Assembly (NCBI GenBank): GCA_900316315.1
Contig: ONCK01000003.1
Location: forward strand, 1 to 64,000
DNA length: 64,000 bases
Source of the DNA: an uncultured Prevotellaceae bacterium
GTDB taxonomy: Bacteria > Bacteroidota > Bacteroidia > Bacteroidales > Bacteroidaceae
Direction of reading: 5' to 3'
In this document: positions 53,083 through 62,896 of the stretch, piece by piece
How positions within the stretch are numbered: position 1 is the first letter of the stretch
Layout: each line of letters opens with the position of its first letter
Translations under genes and position numbers: made by a program
Notes under the pieces: generated by a model
Seen by the model: only the letters and a program-made list of their open reading frames with translations
Told to the model about the DNA's origin: nothing
Database searches by the model: none

Positions 53083-54591
53083 ATGAGGATGATTAACATG
53101 CTGGCCTTGGGCGCCTTTGCATGGAGTGTGACGATGTTCCCCGCTTGCTGTGACGCGAGTTTGCAGCCTGCGTCTTTTCAGACAGGACTAAGCAGTGAGG
53201 GCGTTGCCGGCCGTCATGAATCTGGAGAGGAAAAAGAGGTCGCTATCGACTTCCACATAAGCAGTGATGCGGACGAAGAACTGGACGGCGCTCTCTTCCA
53301 CCTTACAACAGATGTTATCAATCGCGGAAAAAAGAAACTCAAGAATCTGAGAGTCAGATATATCATCAATCTTCAGCCGACATTGTACACAGCGACCCCT
53401 CGTGCAGCAGACACACTCCATGCTTGGGTTGAGGACACCCTACTGTCCGTCTTGCCCGAGAGAGGACGGATAAGGCTCAGCAAGACTATCAATCTGGAAC
53501 ATGCCCGATTCTGGTCACCCGAGGAGCCCTGGCTCTATCGGGTAAAAGTGATGCTTCTAGATAAAAATGAGCACGCCCTGCAGACGCTCGAGACAGCTTC
53601 CGGCATACGCAAAAGCCGCTTTAGCCAGACACTGTCCTTAGCTGATGAATACGGGCACGGAGGACGATTTTATATCCTCAATACGCAGCCCTTCAAGATC
53701 AAGGGACTGCGCTGGACTGATCTCTGTAATAGCAATCAGAATCTGACCGTTGCCATCAAGCAGCTCAAGCATCTGGGAGCCAATACAATCGTGGATGACG
53801 CAGACGGTATCAGACAAGACCTCTACAAGCTATGTGATCTCTACGGCCTGTGTGTCATCAGGATACAGGATACAGCCCGCATATCGAAAGCCGATTCTCT
53901 GTTGTCCAATCACCCCTCCCTCTGTATGTGGGCGACTCCTTATGTCAAAGCATCCCGCGAAAAAGTCCTGGTCTTTACACCGACTACGCAACGCTATCAG
54001 ATGGATGAGAATACGGCATATATTGCGCTCTCAGACACCATCTCTCCCATTTATATGTCCCAGGCGATGCAACACGCCATTGATGCCAAACCAGGTGAAG
54101 GGTATCCCTATCTGATGGCCTGCGTTTGCGCAAATGACACCGCGGAAGTTGTGACAAGAATGGCCGACATCAGCAAGGCCATTGACCAGACCAATCTGAT
54201 TATGGGGCAACTACTCATATGTGACGCCTTGCCCATAGGAAATCTGGCCAAAGCCCTTCAGAAAAATTTCCAAGATGTCACAATTGACAGCATCAACGGC
54301 CCTGAAGGCTACTTCGCCATCGCAAACAACAACTATTTTGTCACATTGTCCCACTATACTGCTCTCTGGCAGGTGTGGGAGGGCGATCAAGTCAAGGCGC
54401 AGGGAACGCTGACTGTTCCCTCTCTGCAACCGCGCGGACGCGTGACTGTCAAGGTACCCTTTGACAAGAGCAAGATGCTCTCCAGGCACACCTATACAGT
54501 CCGTTTGTCTTTCCGCCTCAAGCATAAGCTACCCTGGGCCGAAGAAGGTGAAGTCATGGCCTCACATGATTTTTATATTATGTTGAAATAA
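53083..54591 (+). CDS. Exported GH2/beta-galactosidase-like protein without catalytic residues
   Basis: The 502 residues start with a signal or lipoprotein leader (about 1-25, FPACC near 19-24). An Ig-like sandwich follows with FWSPEEPWLYRVKVML near residue 145, the GH2 hallmark. Then comes a shortened TIM-barrel-like part: LNTQPFKIKGLRWTDL at about 200 is the counterpart of LNGKPVKLKGVN, and LKHLGANTIVDDADGIRQDL and DLYGLCVIRIQD follow. HPSLCMWATP (about 276) replaces the HPSVxxWSLGNE of active enzymes, so the acid/base Asn-Glu is gone; no nucleophile Glu is visible later. A final sandwich (FVTLSHYTALWQVWEG...) resembles LacZ domain 4. I infer a pseudoenzyme, perhaps a carbohydrate-binding or scaffold protein. 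Confidence 0.7.
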   Translation: MRMINMLALGAFAWSVTMFPACCDASLQPASFQTGLSSEGVAGRHESGEEKEVAIDFHISSDADEELDGALFHLTTDVINRGKKKLKNLRVRYIINLQPTLYTATPRAADTLHAWVEDTLLSVLPERGRIRLSKTINLEHARFWSPEEPWLYRVKVMLLDKNEHALQTLETASGIRKSRFSQTLSLADEYGHGGRFYILNTQPFKIKGLRWTDLCNSNQNLTVAIKQLKHLGANTIVDDADGIRQDLYKLCDLYGLCVIRIQDTARISKADSLLSNHPSLCMWATPYVKASREKVLVFTPTTQRYQMDENTAYIALSDTISPIYMSQAMQHAIDAKPGEGYPYLMACVCANDTAEVVTRMADISKAIDQTNLIMGQLLICDALPIGNLAKALQKNFQDVTIDSINGPEGYFAIANNNYFVTLSHYTALWQVWEGDQVKAQGTLTVPSLQPRGRVTVKVPFDKSKMLSRHTYTVRLSFRLKHKLPWAEEGEVMASHDFYIMLK

Positions 54592-54912
54592 GTCACATCA
54601 GGCGGAAGCCAGAGGATAGTCTACCCTTTTTGTATAGAGTTGATCCAGAGTCAGAATACCACAGATTTTGGCTGATGTCTTGCTGCGACCCCTCTGCGAG
54701 GTAACAAGTGAGGCCTGTTTTGTCAACAGCTCAAAGCATCTAAGCAGATACTCTCATCTGTCGGTATAATAATCAGACAGAATTTAACGACTTGCATACA
54801 AAATCTATACGCATGCGCATTTGAAAGCTATAAAATTTGTATTTTTGCAAATAGAGAAGGGTAAAATACTATCAATGTGGAGCCACAGTGAAGTGTAGAG
54901 ATAAAATACAAC
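54592..54912. other. Non-coding interval upstream of the SLC6-type transporter
   Basis: No gene is supported. A TATTTTTG -7 element at 54840-54847 precedes the transporter start by about 65 bases, with a TTG at 54821-54823 that is only 16 bases away, so it is a partial consensus. A few weak stems were seen but no T-run that would end the GH2-like gene with confidence. Confidence 0.45.
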
Positions 54913-56304
54913 ATGAATAATAGCAATAAAGCTCGTGTAGATTTCGCCAGCAAGGTCGGCATGGTACTGGCCACGGCAGGTTCAGCCGTAGGTCTGGGCA
55001 ATATATGGCGATTCCCCGTCATGACTGGTCAGAGCGGTGGAGGAGCTTTTCTTATCATCTACATTCTATGCGTCATTGCACTGGGCTTGCCTTTGATGAC
55101 GGCCGAATTTATTGTCGGGCGCCACGCCCATACCAATACCGCGCAGGCATATAAGAAACTTTCCAACGGATGGCTATGGAGAAAGATTGGTAAATTCGGC
55201 GTCTTTACTGGATGGTTTATCCTCTGCTACTACATCGTCGTGAGCGGCTGGGCTTTGGATTACTTTGTAGATGCCCTGCTCGGCAAGTTCTCCAGACTGG
55301 CTCAGAGCGGTGATCCTGATGCCTACGCCCATCATTTCCAGTCCTTCGTCCAAAATCCTTGGATGCCCGCAGTCTATGCTTTGGTATTTATATTGATGAG
55401 CCATTTCGTCATTGTGAAGGGAGTAAAAAAGGGTATCGAACGGTTTTCCAAGATCATGATGCCCTTGCTCTTCATTATACTTGCCGTTTTGGCCGTCTGT
55501 TCGCTTTTTACTGCGGGTGCCAAGGAAGGACTGACGTTTCTCTTCCGCCCCGATTTGAGCAAGATCACCTTCAAGACCATATTGGCTGCCATGGGACAGG
55601 CCTTTTACAGCTTGAGTATTGCCATGGGATGTCTATGTACTTTTGCCTCCTATTTCAGTAAGGATGCCAACTTGGTCGGCACGGCGGTCAAGGTTGGCAT
55701 CATCGATACTATTGTCGCTATCATGTCTGGTATCATCATTTTTCCAGCAGTCTTCAGCACTAATCTCAGTGTCGATGCCGGTCCGAGCCTCGTATTCATC
55801 GCATTGCCCAACGTCTTCCATCAGGCATTTAGCAGTATGCCACTCTTGGGGTACTTTGTATCTGTCCTCTTCTATTTTCTTCTGATTCTTGCGACCCTCA
55901 CGAGTGTCATCTCCCTCCATGAAGTGCCGACAGCCTATTTGAGCGAGGATTTTCATATGAGCCGCACGCGTGCTACGACGATAGTGACAGTGTCTGTCAT
56001 CGTGGTAGGAAGCATCTGTAGTCTCTCGATGGGACCACTCAAGGACTTGACACTCGGAGGTAAAAATATCTTTGACCTCTTTGATTTCGTGTCAGGGCAG
56101 ATCTTCTTGCCCATCGGAGGATTTCTGATAGCTCTCTTCGTAGGCTGGTTTTTACAGCGTCGCATTATCTACCAACAACTTACCAACTGCTCCACCTTAC
56201 CCCCGCGCGGCATGCGCAGCATCATATTGCTGCTCAAGTACTTCGTACCAGTCGCCATCATGTTCATTTTCCTCAGCGGCTTGGGCGTATTCGACTGGTT
56301 GTAA
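54913..56304 (+). CDS. Na+-dependent neurotransmitter:sodium symporter family protein (SLC6-like)
   Basis: The 463 residues form about 11-12 helices with the NSS signature in the first helix (TAGSAVGLGNIWRFPVMTGQ, about 18-38), where backbone atoms bind Na+ and substrate. GWFILCYYIVVSGWALDYF follows, with an unwound stretch typical of LeuT-like proteins. Bacterial members import amino acids such as tryptophan, tyrosine or leucine; the substrate is not readable here. The gene is single, with its own promoter-like element. It acts in the inner membrane. Confidence 0.9.
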   Translation: MNNSNKARVDFASKVGMVLATAGSAVGLGNIWRFPVMTGQSGGGAFLIIYILCVIALGLPLMTAEFIVGRHAHTNTAQAYKKLSNGWLWRKIGKFGVFTGWFILCYYIVVSGWALDYFVDALLGKFSRLAQSGDPDAYAHHFQSFVQNPWMPAVYALVFILMSHFVIVKGVKKGIERFSKIMMPLLFIILAVLAVCSLFTAGAKEGLTFLFRPDLSKITFKTILAAMGQAFYSLSIAMGCLCTFASYFSKDANLVGTAVKVGIIDTIVAIMSGIIIFPAVFSTNLSVDAGPSLVFIALPNVFHQAFSSMPLLGYFVSVLFYFLLILATLTSVISLHEVPTAYLSEDFHMSRTRATTIVTVSVIVVGSICSLSMGPLKDLTLGGKNIFDLFDFVSGQIFLPIGGFLIALFVGWFLQRRIIYQQLTNCSTLPPRGMRSIILLLKYFVPVAIMFIFLSGLGVFDWL

Positions 56305-56731
56305 CAGCATTCGGCAGTTCTATCTCTAGCTGATAGGGTTATTCTACTCACAAGAAGAGATTGCGTCAACCTCACCCCTCCGACTGTCTCGATATAGCCC
56401 AGCTGAGCGAAGTGGCAAGGGTGATCTTCTGGCGATAAGCCCAAATACCCACTTAGAAGACAAAGCCTCATATCAAAGAGTTTCCGGTAAAATTAGGTCA
56501 AGCAATTATACCCAACAATTATTTATCCGCATGCCGAAAGGTACTATGTTCTCTTAATAAAGTTTGTTCACGAACCAACAAAATCCAACTCATCAAGGAT
56601 CTCGGGCATACAGCTTCAAACATCCAGATAAGAGTTTTACAATTACTTCCAGATTGAAAGAAATAACGAAGCCAGATATTTGAAAAACAAATAGCCTTTA
56701 TATTTAAACAACATCGGATGTAATTTAAACT
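56305..56731. other. Gene-free interval after the SLC6-type gene
   Basis: I see no supported gene here. Short fragments such as TAAGCCCAAnnnAC near 56438 resemble pieces near 47996 but are too short to group. A degenerate member of the hairpin family follows at 56712-56766. Confidence 0.35.
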
Positions 56732-56766
56732 AAGTCCGACCTTATTTAAACTACATCAGAGTTTGT
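56712..56766. repeat. Degenerate fourth copy of the hairpin repeat
   Basis: The segment 56732-56765 aligns with 332-364 (same AAGTCCGAC start and GTTTG end) but pairing is disturbed. A TCGGA...TCCGA pair with another spacing (56714-56739) resembles 374-397. It has lost the clean hairpin. Confidence 0.4.
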
Positions 56767-56882
56767 GAGCGTCCGAACTTTCGCAATTAAGCAAGGCACA
56801 AATCCGAGATTTCTGCTCGGCATTGAAATAATCAAGACCTTTTGACCTCGATATTACAGGTCGGATACCAATTTTGGCCATC

Positions 56883-56927
56883 AAAAAACAGGGCCTGAAA
56901 TTGTCCTATAGACAAATTCAGGCCCTG
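56883..56927 (-). terminator. Terminator of the uracil/xanthine permease gene
   Basis: Arms 56889-56905 and 56911-56927 pair over 16 of 17 positions (one A/A mismatch at 56900/56916) with a five-base loop. On the minus strand this is followed by TTTTTTG. It lies 47 bases past the permease stop. Confidence 0.8.
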
Positions 56928-56974
56928 CTATTTTATGAGTTTCAATTGCCGCTTTTGTGTCCGGCGGTCCACTA

Positions 56975-58174
56975 TTAAGCCTTTTCCTTAGCCTTCGGCA
57001 ATACAAGGTTGAGAAGGACACCTACGACAGCTGCAAGTCCGATGCCGGAGAGCGTGAATGTGCCCCAAGAGAGGACCGCACCACCAATACCGAGGGTCAG
57101 AGTGACTGCGACAATGATGATATTGCGTGTGATAGTGAGGTCTACTTTGTGCTGGATGAGATTGCCGATGCCCACATTGGCAATCGTACCGAAAAGCAGT
57201 AGCATGATGCCTCCCAATACTGCATTGGGAATGGTCTGGAGCAGAGCACTGAGCTTGCCAATTACAGAGAATACGAGCGCTGTCACAGCTGCGATGCGGA
57301 TGACAATAGGGCTGGTCACCTTTGTAATGCTCATAGCGCCCGTTACCTCGGAGTAAGTCGTCTCAGGAGGACCACCGAGCAGACCGGAAAAGAGGCAGGC
57401 AAGACCATCACCCAACATCGTACGATGAAGTCCCGGATCCTTGACGAAATCCTTGTCTGCTACAGCACTGACGGCGTATACATCACCGATATGCTCGATG
57501 ACGGGCGCTATCGCAACGGGTATCATATATATTATAGGTGCCCAAGAGATATCTGGGGTGACAAATCTTGGTAACTGGAACCAATTGGCTTCTTGTATCT
57601 TGCTCAGGTCAATGAGTTCGGGGCAGAAGATCAGGGTGACAACATAGCCCACGATGATACCCGCAATCACAGGTACAAGCTTGAGCAACCCCCGAGCAAA
57701 GGTCAAGACTGTAATAGCTGTCAGCAGAGAGATGCCGGCAATCACCCAGTTCTGACTGGCGCTTTTGACTGCGCTTCCACTGAGAGAAAGACCGATAAGC
57801 ATGATGACTGGGCCGATGACAACGGGTGGGAACAAGCGGTCAATCAACTTACGCCCCTGCAGTTTGACTAGAGCACTCATGATAAAATAGACGGCAGCTA
57901 CACCGACCATGCCTCCCAGAGCACCAGCCAACCCGTAAAGCTTGGTCGCTTCAAGAATAGGCGCTATAAAGGCAAAACTGGAGCCCAAAAAGATGGGAAC
58001 TTTTCCCTTGGTCACAAGATGAAAGAGGAGCGTGCCTACACCTGCCGTGAAAAGTGCTACAGCTGGGTCAAGGCCGATAAGCAAAGGCACAAGCACAGTA
58101 GCGCCAAAGGCGACGAACAGGAATTGTACGCCGACAATGCCTTTACGAACGGGAGTTAGTTGGGGAGAATCCAT
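56975..58174 (-). CDS. Uracil/xanthine permease, NCS2 family
   Basis: The 399 residues show about 14 helices and the NCS2 features: VQFLFVAFGATVLVPLLIGLDP at the start, the GGPPETTYSEVTGAMSITK stretch near residue 273 and VIEHIGDVYAVSA near residue 231 (the substrate-binding Glu/His). The TYSE and GGPPxT forms are close to UraA, so uracil is the likely substrate. It stands alone. Its leader contains a strong hairpin (58253-58276), followed by T-rich sequence in the direction of transcription, a possible attenuator. It acts in the inner membrane. Confidence 0.9.
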   Translation of the reverse strand: MDSPQLTPVRKGIVGVQFLFVAFGATVLVPLLIGLDPAVALFTAGVGTLLFHLVTKGKVPIFLGSSFAFIAPILEATKLYGLAGALGGMVGVAAVYFIMSALVKLQGRKLIDRLFPPVVIGPVIMLIGLSLSGSAVKSASQNWVIAGISLLTAITVLTFARGLLKLVPVIAGIIVGYVVTLIFCPELIDLSKIQEANWFQLPRFVTPDISWAPIIYMIPVAIAPVIEHIGDVYAVSAVADKDFVKDPGLHRTMLGDGLACLFSGLLGGPPETTYSEVTGAMSITKVTSPIVIRIAAVTALVFSVIGKLSALLQTIPNAVLGGIMLLLFGTIANVGIGNLIQHKVDLTITRNIIIVAVTLTLGIGGAVLSWGTFTLSGIGLAAVVGVLLNLVLPKAKEKA

Positions 58175-58252
58175 AGAATGATATAGTTTTTTTAATGATT
58201 GTTAGTCTGTCGATATAGCTTCAGGTAAAATTCATATGAGGCCAATATTAAA

Positions 58253-58276
58253 ACGGAGTCCACGTGTGGACTCCGT
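58253..58276 (-). promoter_or_regulatory. Terminator-like hairpin in the leader of the uracil permease
   Basis: Arms ACGGAGTCCAC (58253-58263) and GTGGACTCCGT (58266-58276) pair perfectly over 11 bases with a two-base loop. On the minus strand the next bases are TTTTAAT, as in an intrinsic terminator, and the permease ATG is 79 bases on. It lies between divergent genes, so it cannot be a normal 3' terminator. Candidate -7 elements upstream are TAAGTTTG (58325-58318) and TAACTTTG (58388-58381), both minus and without a good -33. Confidence 0.5.
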
Positions 58277-58483
58277 GATGCCATATCCTCATGACAAGAG
58301 GCAGCTCCACTTTATTTCAAACTTAGCAGAAGCATTCTGTCATCTGATGTCGCAACACACATGTCTGGCTGTTTTCGCAACAAAGTTAAACATCTTTGTT
58401 TAATCATCGCCTATATATGGGAAAAAAATTGTCCTTTGTTAGTATTTATTTGGTATCCATTTCTTAAGTCAGGCAAAATGTCG

Positions 58484-58491
58484 TATATTTG
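58484..58491 (+). promoter_or_regulatory. -7 element of the metallophosphoesterase pair
   Basis: TATATTTG fits TAnnTTTG and lies 36 bases before the ATG at 58528. A TTC at 58461-58463 is 20 bases upstream, a partial -33. Confidence 0.5.
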
Positions 58492-58527
58492 TAGCGTATC
58501 TATCGTATTAAAAAGCAACGTATCAGT

Positions 58528-59952
58528 ATGGATAGGAGACAATTTCTCGAACGTAGTGCAATGCTGGCCGGCGCCATGTGTCTTGACTGGAATGGATTTG
58601 CCGAATCCGTCAAGGAAATGGGCAAGCCCAAACTTCGTATAGGCATACTCAGCGACATTCACCTGACTGACGCTGACTCAGCCGATGTCTTGCAACATGC
58701 CTTCGAGTATTATCGCAGTCAAAATGTGGACGGCATCATCATCGCCGGCGATATGGCTGACTGGGGTGAAGATTTTCAGCTGCAGTATATCGCTGAGGCA
58801 TGGCGCAAAGTTTTCCCTAATGACAGAGGTCTCAAAGGGCAACATGTGGAAAAGCTCTTCATCTACGGCAATCACGACAAGCTCTTCTGGAACAGAAAGC
58901 GTACCAAAGACAATGTGCCTGATGAAGAATACCGTCGAGCACAGGCCATTGGCCTTCACCCTGCAGAGAGCTGGCAGCGCTATTTTGGCGAGGAGTATAA
59001 GCCCATCTGGATGAAGCAGGTCAAAGGGTATGTGTTTATCGGCGCCCACTATCAAGACAATTCCACAATCAAAGGCTTAGATTCTTTTCTTAGCAGCGTG
59101 GACAAGAAGCTGAAGAAGCAAAAGCCCTTCTTCTACATACAGCATATGCACCCCAAAGGCACTTGCTCGGCTCCCTGGACTTGGGGACAGGACAATGGAC
59201 AAGTCACCAAGATACTTAGCCAATATCCCAACTGTATCTCCTTCTCTGGTCACTCACATACATCGCTTACTGACGAACGAACTCTCTGGCAGGGCACATT
59301 TACAAGCATTGGGACGGGTTCGCTTAAATACATCATTCCTTTTGGAGGAAGAGAAAACACTGTCGTGTTTGCAAGCAAGGAGAAGTTGCCTTCACAAATG
59401 CCTATCATGCAGTGCAAAGATGGCAAACAAGGACAACTGATGACTGTCTATCGCAACTACATCACACTGGAGCGGCGCGAGTTTGTCTATGACCAATCCT
59501 TGGGTGACAATTGGGTTATACCTCTACCCCTGCATAGCAACGGAGACTCCCTGTCCTTTGCCTCCAGAGCGCAAGTTGCTAAATTGCCGAACTTTGTCAA
59601 AGACGACAAGGTCTCGATAACACGCGCCAAGGGGAAAGACCGTTACGGTGTAGAACAAGAGCAGCTTACCGTACACTTCCCCTCAGTGCTTCGCAGACGG
59701 GGAGGCGTTAGAGCCTTTGATTACGAAGTGCAAGCCCTTGTGGCAGTACGCGATATCGAGCAGGTAGTTTGTACCAAGAGAGTTTTTTCCAGAGGCTACT
59801 ATCTGGGAGAGGCGCAGGATCAGCAAGAGGTCCTATGTGTCTTTGGTGTAAGCGAATTGCCTGCCAAACAGAAGGTTCGCTTTGTCGTAAGGCCTGTAGA
59901 GTGCTTTGGCGGTAAAGGCGAGCCTATCAGTTCAAACTGGATTAAAATATAA
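58528..59952 (+). CDS. Exported calcineurin-like metallophosphoesterase, copy 1
   Basis: The 474 residues start with a twin-arginine-like leader (MDRRQFLERSAMLAGAMCL). The metallophosphoesterase motifs follow: GILSDIHLTDAD (metal D and H, about 38-49), IIAGDMADWG, FIYGNHDKL (metal N and H) and SFSGHSHTSL (about 238-247). A beta-rich C-terminal domain (about residues 300-474) has no name I recognise. The substrate is unknown. It is paralogous to the next gene, nine bases downstream, with similar length and leader. The Cys after the leader (AGAMC) is conserved in both copies, but the preceding Met breaks a normal lipobox. Confidence 0.85.
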   Translation: MDRRQFLERSAMLAGAMCLDWNGFAESVKEMGKPKLRIGILSDIHLTDADSADVLQHAFEYYRSQNVDGIIIAGDMADWGEDFQLQYIAEAWRKVFPNDRGLKGQHVEKLFIYGNHDKLFWNRKRTKDNVPDEEYRRAQAIGLHPAESWQRYFGEEYKPIWMKQVKGYVFIGAHYQDNSTIKGLDSFLSSVDKKLKKQKPFFYIQHMHPKGTCSAPWTWGQDNGQVTKILSQYPNCISFSGHSHTSLTDERTLWQGTFTSIGTGSLKYIIPFGGRENTVVFASKEKLPSQMPIMQCKDGKQGQLMTVYRNYITLERREFVYDQSLGDNWVIPLPLHSNGDSLSFASRAQVAKLPNFVKDDKVSITRAKGKDRYGVEQEQLTVHFPSVLRRRGGVRAFDYEVQALVAVRDIEQVVCTKRVFSRGYYLGEAQDQQEVLCVFGVSELPAKQKVRFVVRPVECFGGKGEPISSNWIKI

Positions 59953-59961
59953 AGGTTTCCT

Positions 59962-61410
59962 ATGGACAGAAGAACATTTATCCAACGCGGCATATTGCTA
60001 GCTGGCGCCATGTGTGTCGACCTTAAATCATTTGCCCATGGAGTAGAGCAAATGGGTAAGCCCAAACTGAAAATAGGTATTCTCAGCGACGTACATATAC
60101 GTAAAGACAACACCTTACAACCGCTGGAAAAAGCCTTCCGATATTTTCGGGACAACAATGTGGACGGCGTTATCATCGCTGGCGACATGGCCGACTATGG
60201 ACTATATAGCCAGTTGCAGAAGTTAGCTGACACTTGGTTCAAAGTATTTCCCGATGACAAGGCTCCAGACGGACATCATGTTGAACGTCTCTTTGTCTAT
60301 GGCAATCACGATATGGAGGGCTATACTTACGGATCCTTTAAGCGTGACTACAAGGAGGAAGAACGGCCTACTATCATCAAAAGTCAGGCCATAAGCAACG
60401 ACCGTGCTGCTGTCTGGAAGCAGCTTTTTCATGAGCAGTATACACCCTTTTATATCAAGGATGTCAAAGGGTACAAATTTGTTGGCGCTCATTGGGCCAA
60501 CTGGACGTCTATGCCAGGGTTGGACAATTTCCTAACTGCTCATAAGAGTGAGTTGGTGGGAGAAAAGCCTTTTTTCTACTTCCAGCATTTCCATCCATAC
60601 AATACTTGCTCTGGTCCATGGGCGTGGGGACACGATGATGGCGGTTCTACTAAGGCTCTCAGCCGTTTTCCAAACTGTATCGCTTTCTCCGGACACTCTC
60701 ACCTGACGCTTACGGATGAGAAGGACCTTTGGCAAGGTTCTTTCATTAGTATAGGTACTTCCTCTCTGAGTTATATAGGCGCTGAGGGTGCACGTGAAAA
60801 TACCGCGCCCTTGCGTCTGCATGCTGATATCGCCCCACAGATGGATAAACTTAACACCTACAATGGCAAGCAGGGTATGCTGATGACCGTCTACTCAGAC
60901 TATATTATCATCCATCGTCGTGAGTTTGTACACGACCATCAGCTGGGGCCCGACTGGGTGATTCCCCTACCCGCTTCTGCAGGCAAGACGCTTACATTCA
61001 GTTATCGCAAGGACCACACTGAAGCTCCGGAATTTGACCCACAGGCTCGCGCTACCGTTACTCAGGCTATTGGGAAGGACCGCAAAGGTATCAAACGCCA
61101 GCAATTGACGATACACTTCCCTTCCATTACGAGCCAAGGCAATCACCTGCGCGCCTATGACTATACAGTGGAAGCACAACGTCAGATAGCAGACGTCATC
61201 GAGACGATCATGAGCAAAAATGTCTTTTCCAAGAACTACTATATGAGCGAAGAGGATGACAAGGATGAGGTCACTTGTGTCTTTTGTGCGGAGGAATTGG
61301 CTCCTGCCAAGCAAATACGATTTATAATTCGCCCAAATAATTGCTTTGGGAAGACAGGAAAAGGAATTACAACAGAATGGATTACAATTAAAAGAGAGAG
61401 TGAAATTTAG
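59962..61410 (+). CDS. Exported calcineurin-like metallophosphoesterase, copy 2
   Basis: The 482 residues are a paralog of copy 1 over their whole length, from the leader MDRRTFIQRGILLAGAMCV through GILSDVHIRKDN, IIAGDMADYG, VYGNHDME and AFSGHSHLTL to the same C-terminal beta-rich domain. All metal-ligand positions that I can see are kept, so both copies should be active. The two genes are nine bases apart and read together. The pair faces two histidine acid phosphatases on the other strand, suggesting a local set of extracytoplasmic phosphatases. Substrate specificity probably differs between copies. Confidence 0.85.
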   Translation: MDRRTFIQRGILLAGAMCVDLKSFAHGVEQMGKPKLKIGILSDVHIRKDNTLQPLEKAFRYFRDNNVDGVIIAGDMADYGLYSQLQKLADTWFKVFPDDKAPDGHHVERLFVYGNHDMEGYTYGSFKRDYKEEERPTIIKSQAISNDRAAVWKQLFHEQYTPFYIKDVKGYKFVGAHWANWTSMPGLDNFLTAHKSELVGEKPFFYFQHFHPYNTCSGPWAWGHDDGGSTKALSRFPNCIAFSGHSHLTLTDEKDLWQGSFISIGTSSLSYIGAEGARENTAPLRLHADIAPQMDKLNTYNGKQGMLMTVYSDYIIIHRREFVHDHQLGPDWVIPLPASAGKTLTFSYRKDHTEAPEFDPQARATVTQAIGKDRKGIKRQQLTIHFPSITSQGNHLRAYDYTVEAQRQIADVIETIMSKNVFSKNYYMSEEDDKDEVTCVFCAEELAPAKQIRFIIRPNNCFGKTGKGITTEWITIKRESEI

Positions 61411-61598
61411 TCTTTGTCCTTGGAAAACAAAAAGCCTTAAGTAGATCATACAGGTACTAATGTGCTCTCCGAATGGACTATAGCTCTTCAGAAAATTTTC
61501 ATATGCGAGTATTATCTGAAGAGGACTTATTATGTTTTGCTAAGTTGTAGTGAAAATCAGCGCGATGGTACGCAGACAAGCATACGTAGTCGATAAGA

Positions 61599-62873
61599 CT
61601 ATCTTAAAGTCGGATTGTCTGCAAGTATCTTCAGAAAGTAAGCGCGTACTTCATCCCATCTATAGTATGGAGCATGGCGTGTCTGAATAGGGAGAGTCAT
61701 CTCACGCTCTTGTAGCATGATCTTGACAAGGTCAGGCTTGCCAGCTTTACGATAGAATATCATCTGTACATTGGCTGCCATCGGAAATATCTCGTAGGTA
61801 CGCCACTTTTCTATTACCTCTTGAGGTTTGCTCGTGCTTAGACCTGCATGGCCGAGTCTCATGAGGGCGATAAATGGTCCCATACCTGTGTCGTGACCAA
61901 AGCGTAGTGTCACTTGCTTACGTCCTGAAGCAAGACATGTGTCTGCTGTCTCTATAAAGTTGCGTAGCAAATGAGCGCCTTGATATGGTGGATAGCCATG
62001 ATTGAGTGGGGAGTTCCCCATAATGAGATAGTTATTGTAGGTGTCAATGGCATAATTGTCGTAGACCTCTTCACGGGTAAAATATTTCATGAGGTCAAAA
62101 GGCGCCTCCATATTGTAGCAGAGATTGGCTAATTCGAAGAGTAGCAATTCAAACTCTGCTTTATTGACATGTTGATTAGCATATACGGTATCTGAGAAGA
62201 GACGCTTAATTAAGCCTTCCGGATGACTATGAGCTTTCCGCCAAGCCTCCCGGCTCTTGAGCAACTGTTGGCTTCCACTGTATTTGTTATATTTTGATTC
62301 GCTGCTAGCGAGATACCACTTATCGGCATAAGAGGCATCGCTATGGATATCCAGTTGAGGCGCGAGTCCCTGCAGTTCATATAGCTGGTTCATCATGGAC
62401 AATATACATCGCATGACAGGCGTGCTGTGCGCCTCTATGTGTACCTTTCCCCGAAATAGTGATGGAAAATTGCGATACATGCGCTTTGCGATGCCTCGAT
62501 GCTGACGTGCTCCGAGAGGCGTAAGTTCTCCCAAACGGTCCTTTGCACGATCAGCAAGCGAATCGACAATGATGCGTACTTCATGCCCTGCTATCGTGAG
62601 CTTGCCTAAGGAGTCTGCCAAGTCGAGTATCTGCTTCGGCCGGCTGTATCCGTAGGAGCGCCAGTGCATCCTGCTGCCATGACGGGCAAAGGTGCTCAGA
62701 TAGACTGGCTTATATCCCTTCGGGGCCGGAGTATAGATGATACCATTAGGCTCCGGATAGATGCAGTGATTGGCCCCGCCGAGATTGGGATTGGCATAAA
62801 TCTGTTCTCGAGTCGTCTGTGCGCTGACGGGCACGAGACAAAAGAGCATGCATATGAGCTGTAGGAAACGCAT
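61599..62873 (-). CDS. Histidine acid phosphatase family protein, copy 1
   Basis: The 424 residues have a signal peptide (MRFLQLICMLFCLVPVSA; the ATG at 62871-62873 is preferred as it directly precedes it). The catalytic motif is FARHGSRMHW and the proton donor is the HD of RFGHDTGMGP, the two parts of the branch-2 histidine phosphatase active site (phytase/acid phosphatase-like). RQHRGIAKRMYRN and EAHSTPVMRC are conserved between the two copies. Substrates may be sugar or inositol phosphates. It follows copy 2 after 23 bases on the same strand. Expected location is the periplasm or surface. Confidence 0.88.
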   Translation of the reverse strand: MRFLQLICMLFCLVPVSAQTTREQIYANPNLGGANHCIYPEPNGIIYTPAPKGYKPVYLSTFARHGSRMHWRSYGYSRPKQILDLADSLGKLTIAGHEVRIIVDSLADRAKDRLGELTPLGARQHRGIAKRMYRNFPSLFRGKVHIEAHSTPVMRCILSMMNQLYELQGLAPQLDIHSDASYADKWYLASSESKYNKYSGSQQLLKSREAWRKAHSHPEGLIKRLFSDTVYANQHVNKAEFELLLFELANLCYNMEAPFDLMKYFTREEVYDNYAIDTYNNYLIMGNSPLNHGYPPYQGAHLLRNFIETADTCLASGRKQVTLRFGHDTGMGPFIALMRLGHAGLSTSKPQEVIEKWRTYEIFPMAANVQMIFYRKAGKPDLVKIMLQEREMTLPIQTRHAPYYRWDEVRAYFLKILADNPTLR

Positions 62874-62896
62874 AGGAGACTTTGTGAAATACAAGA

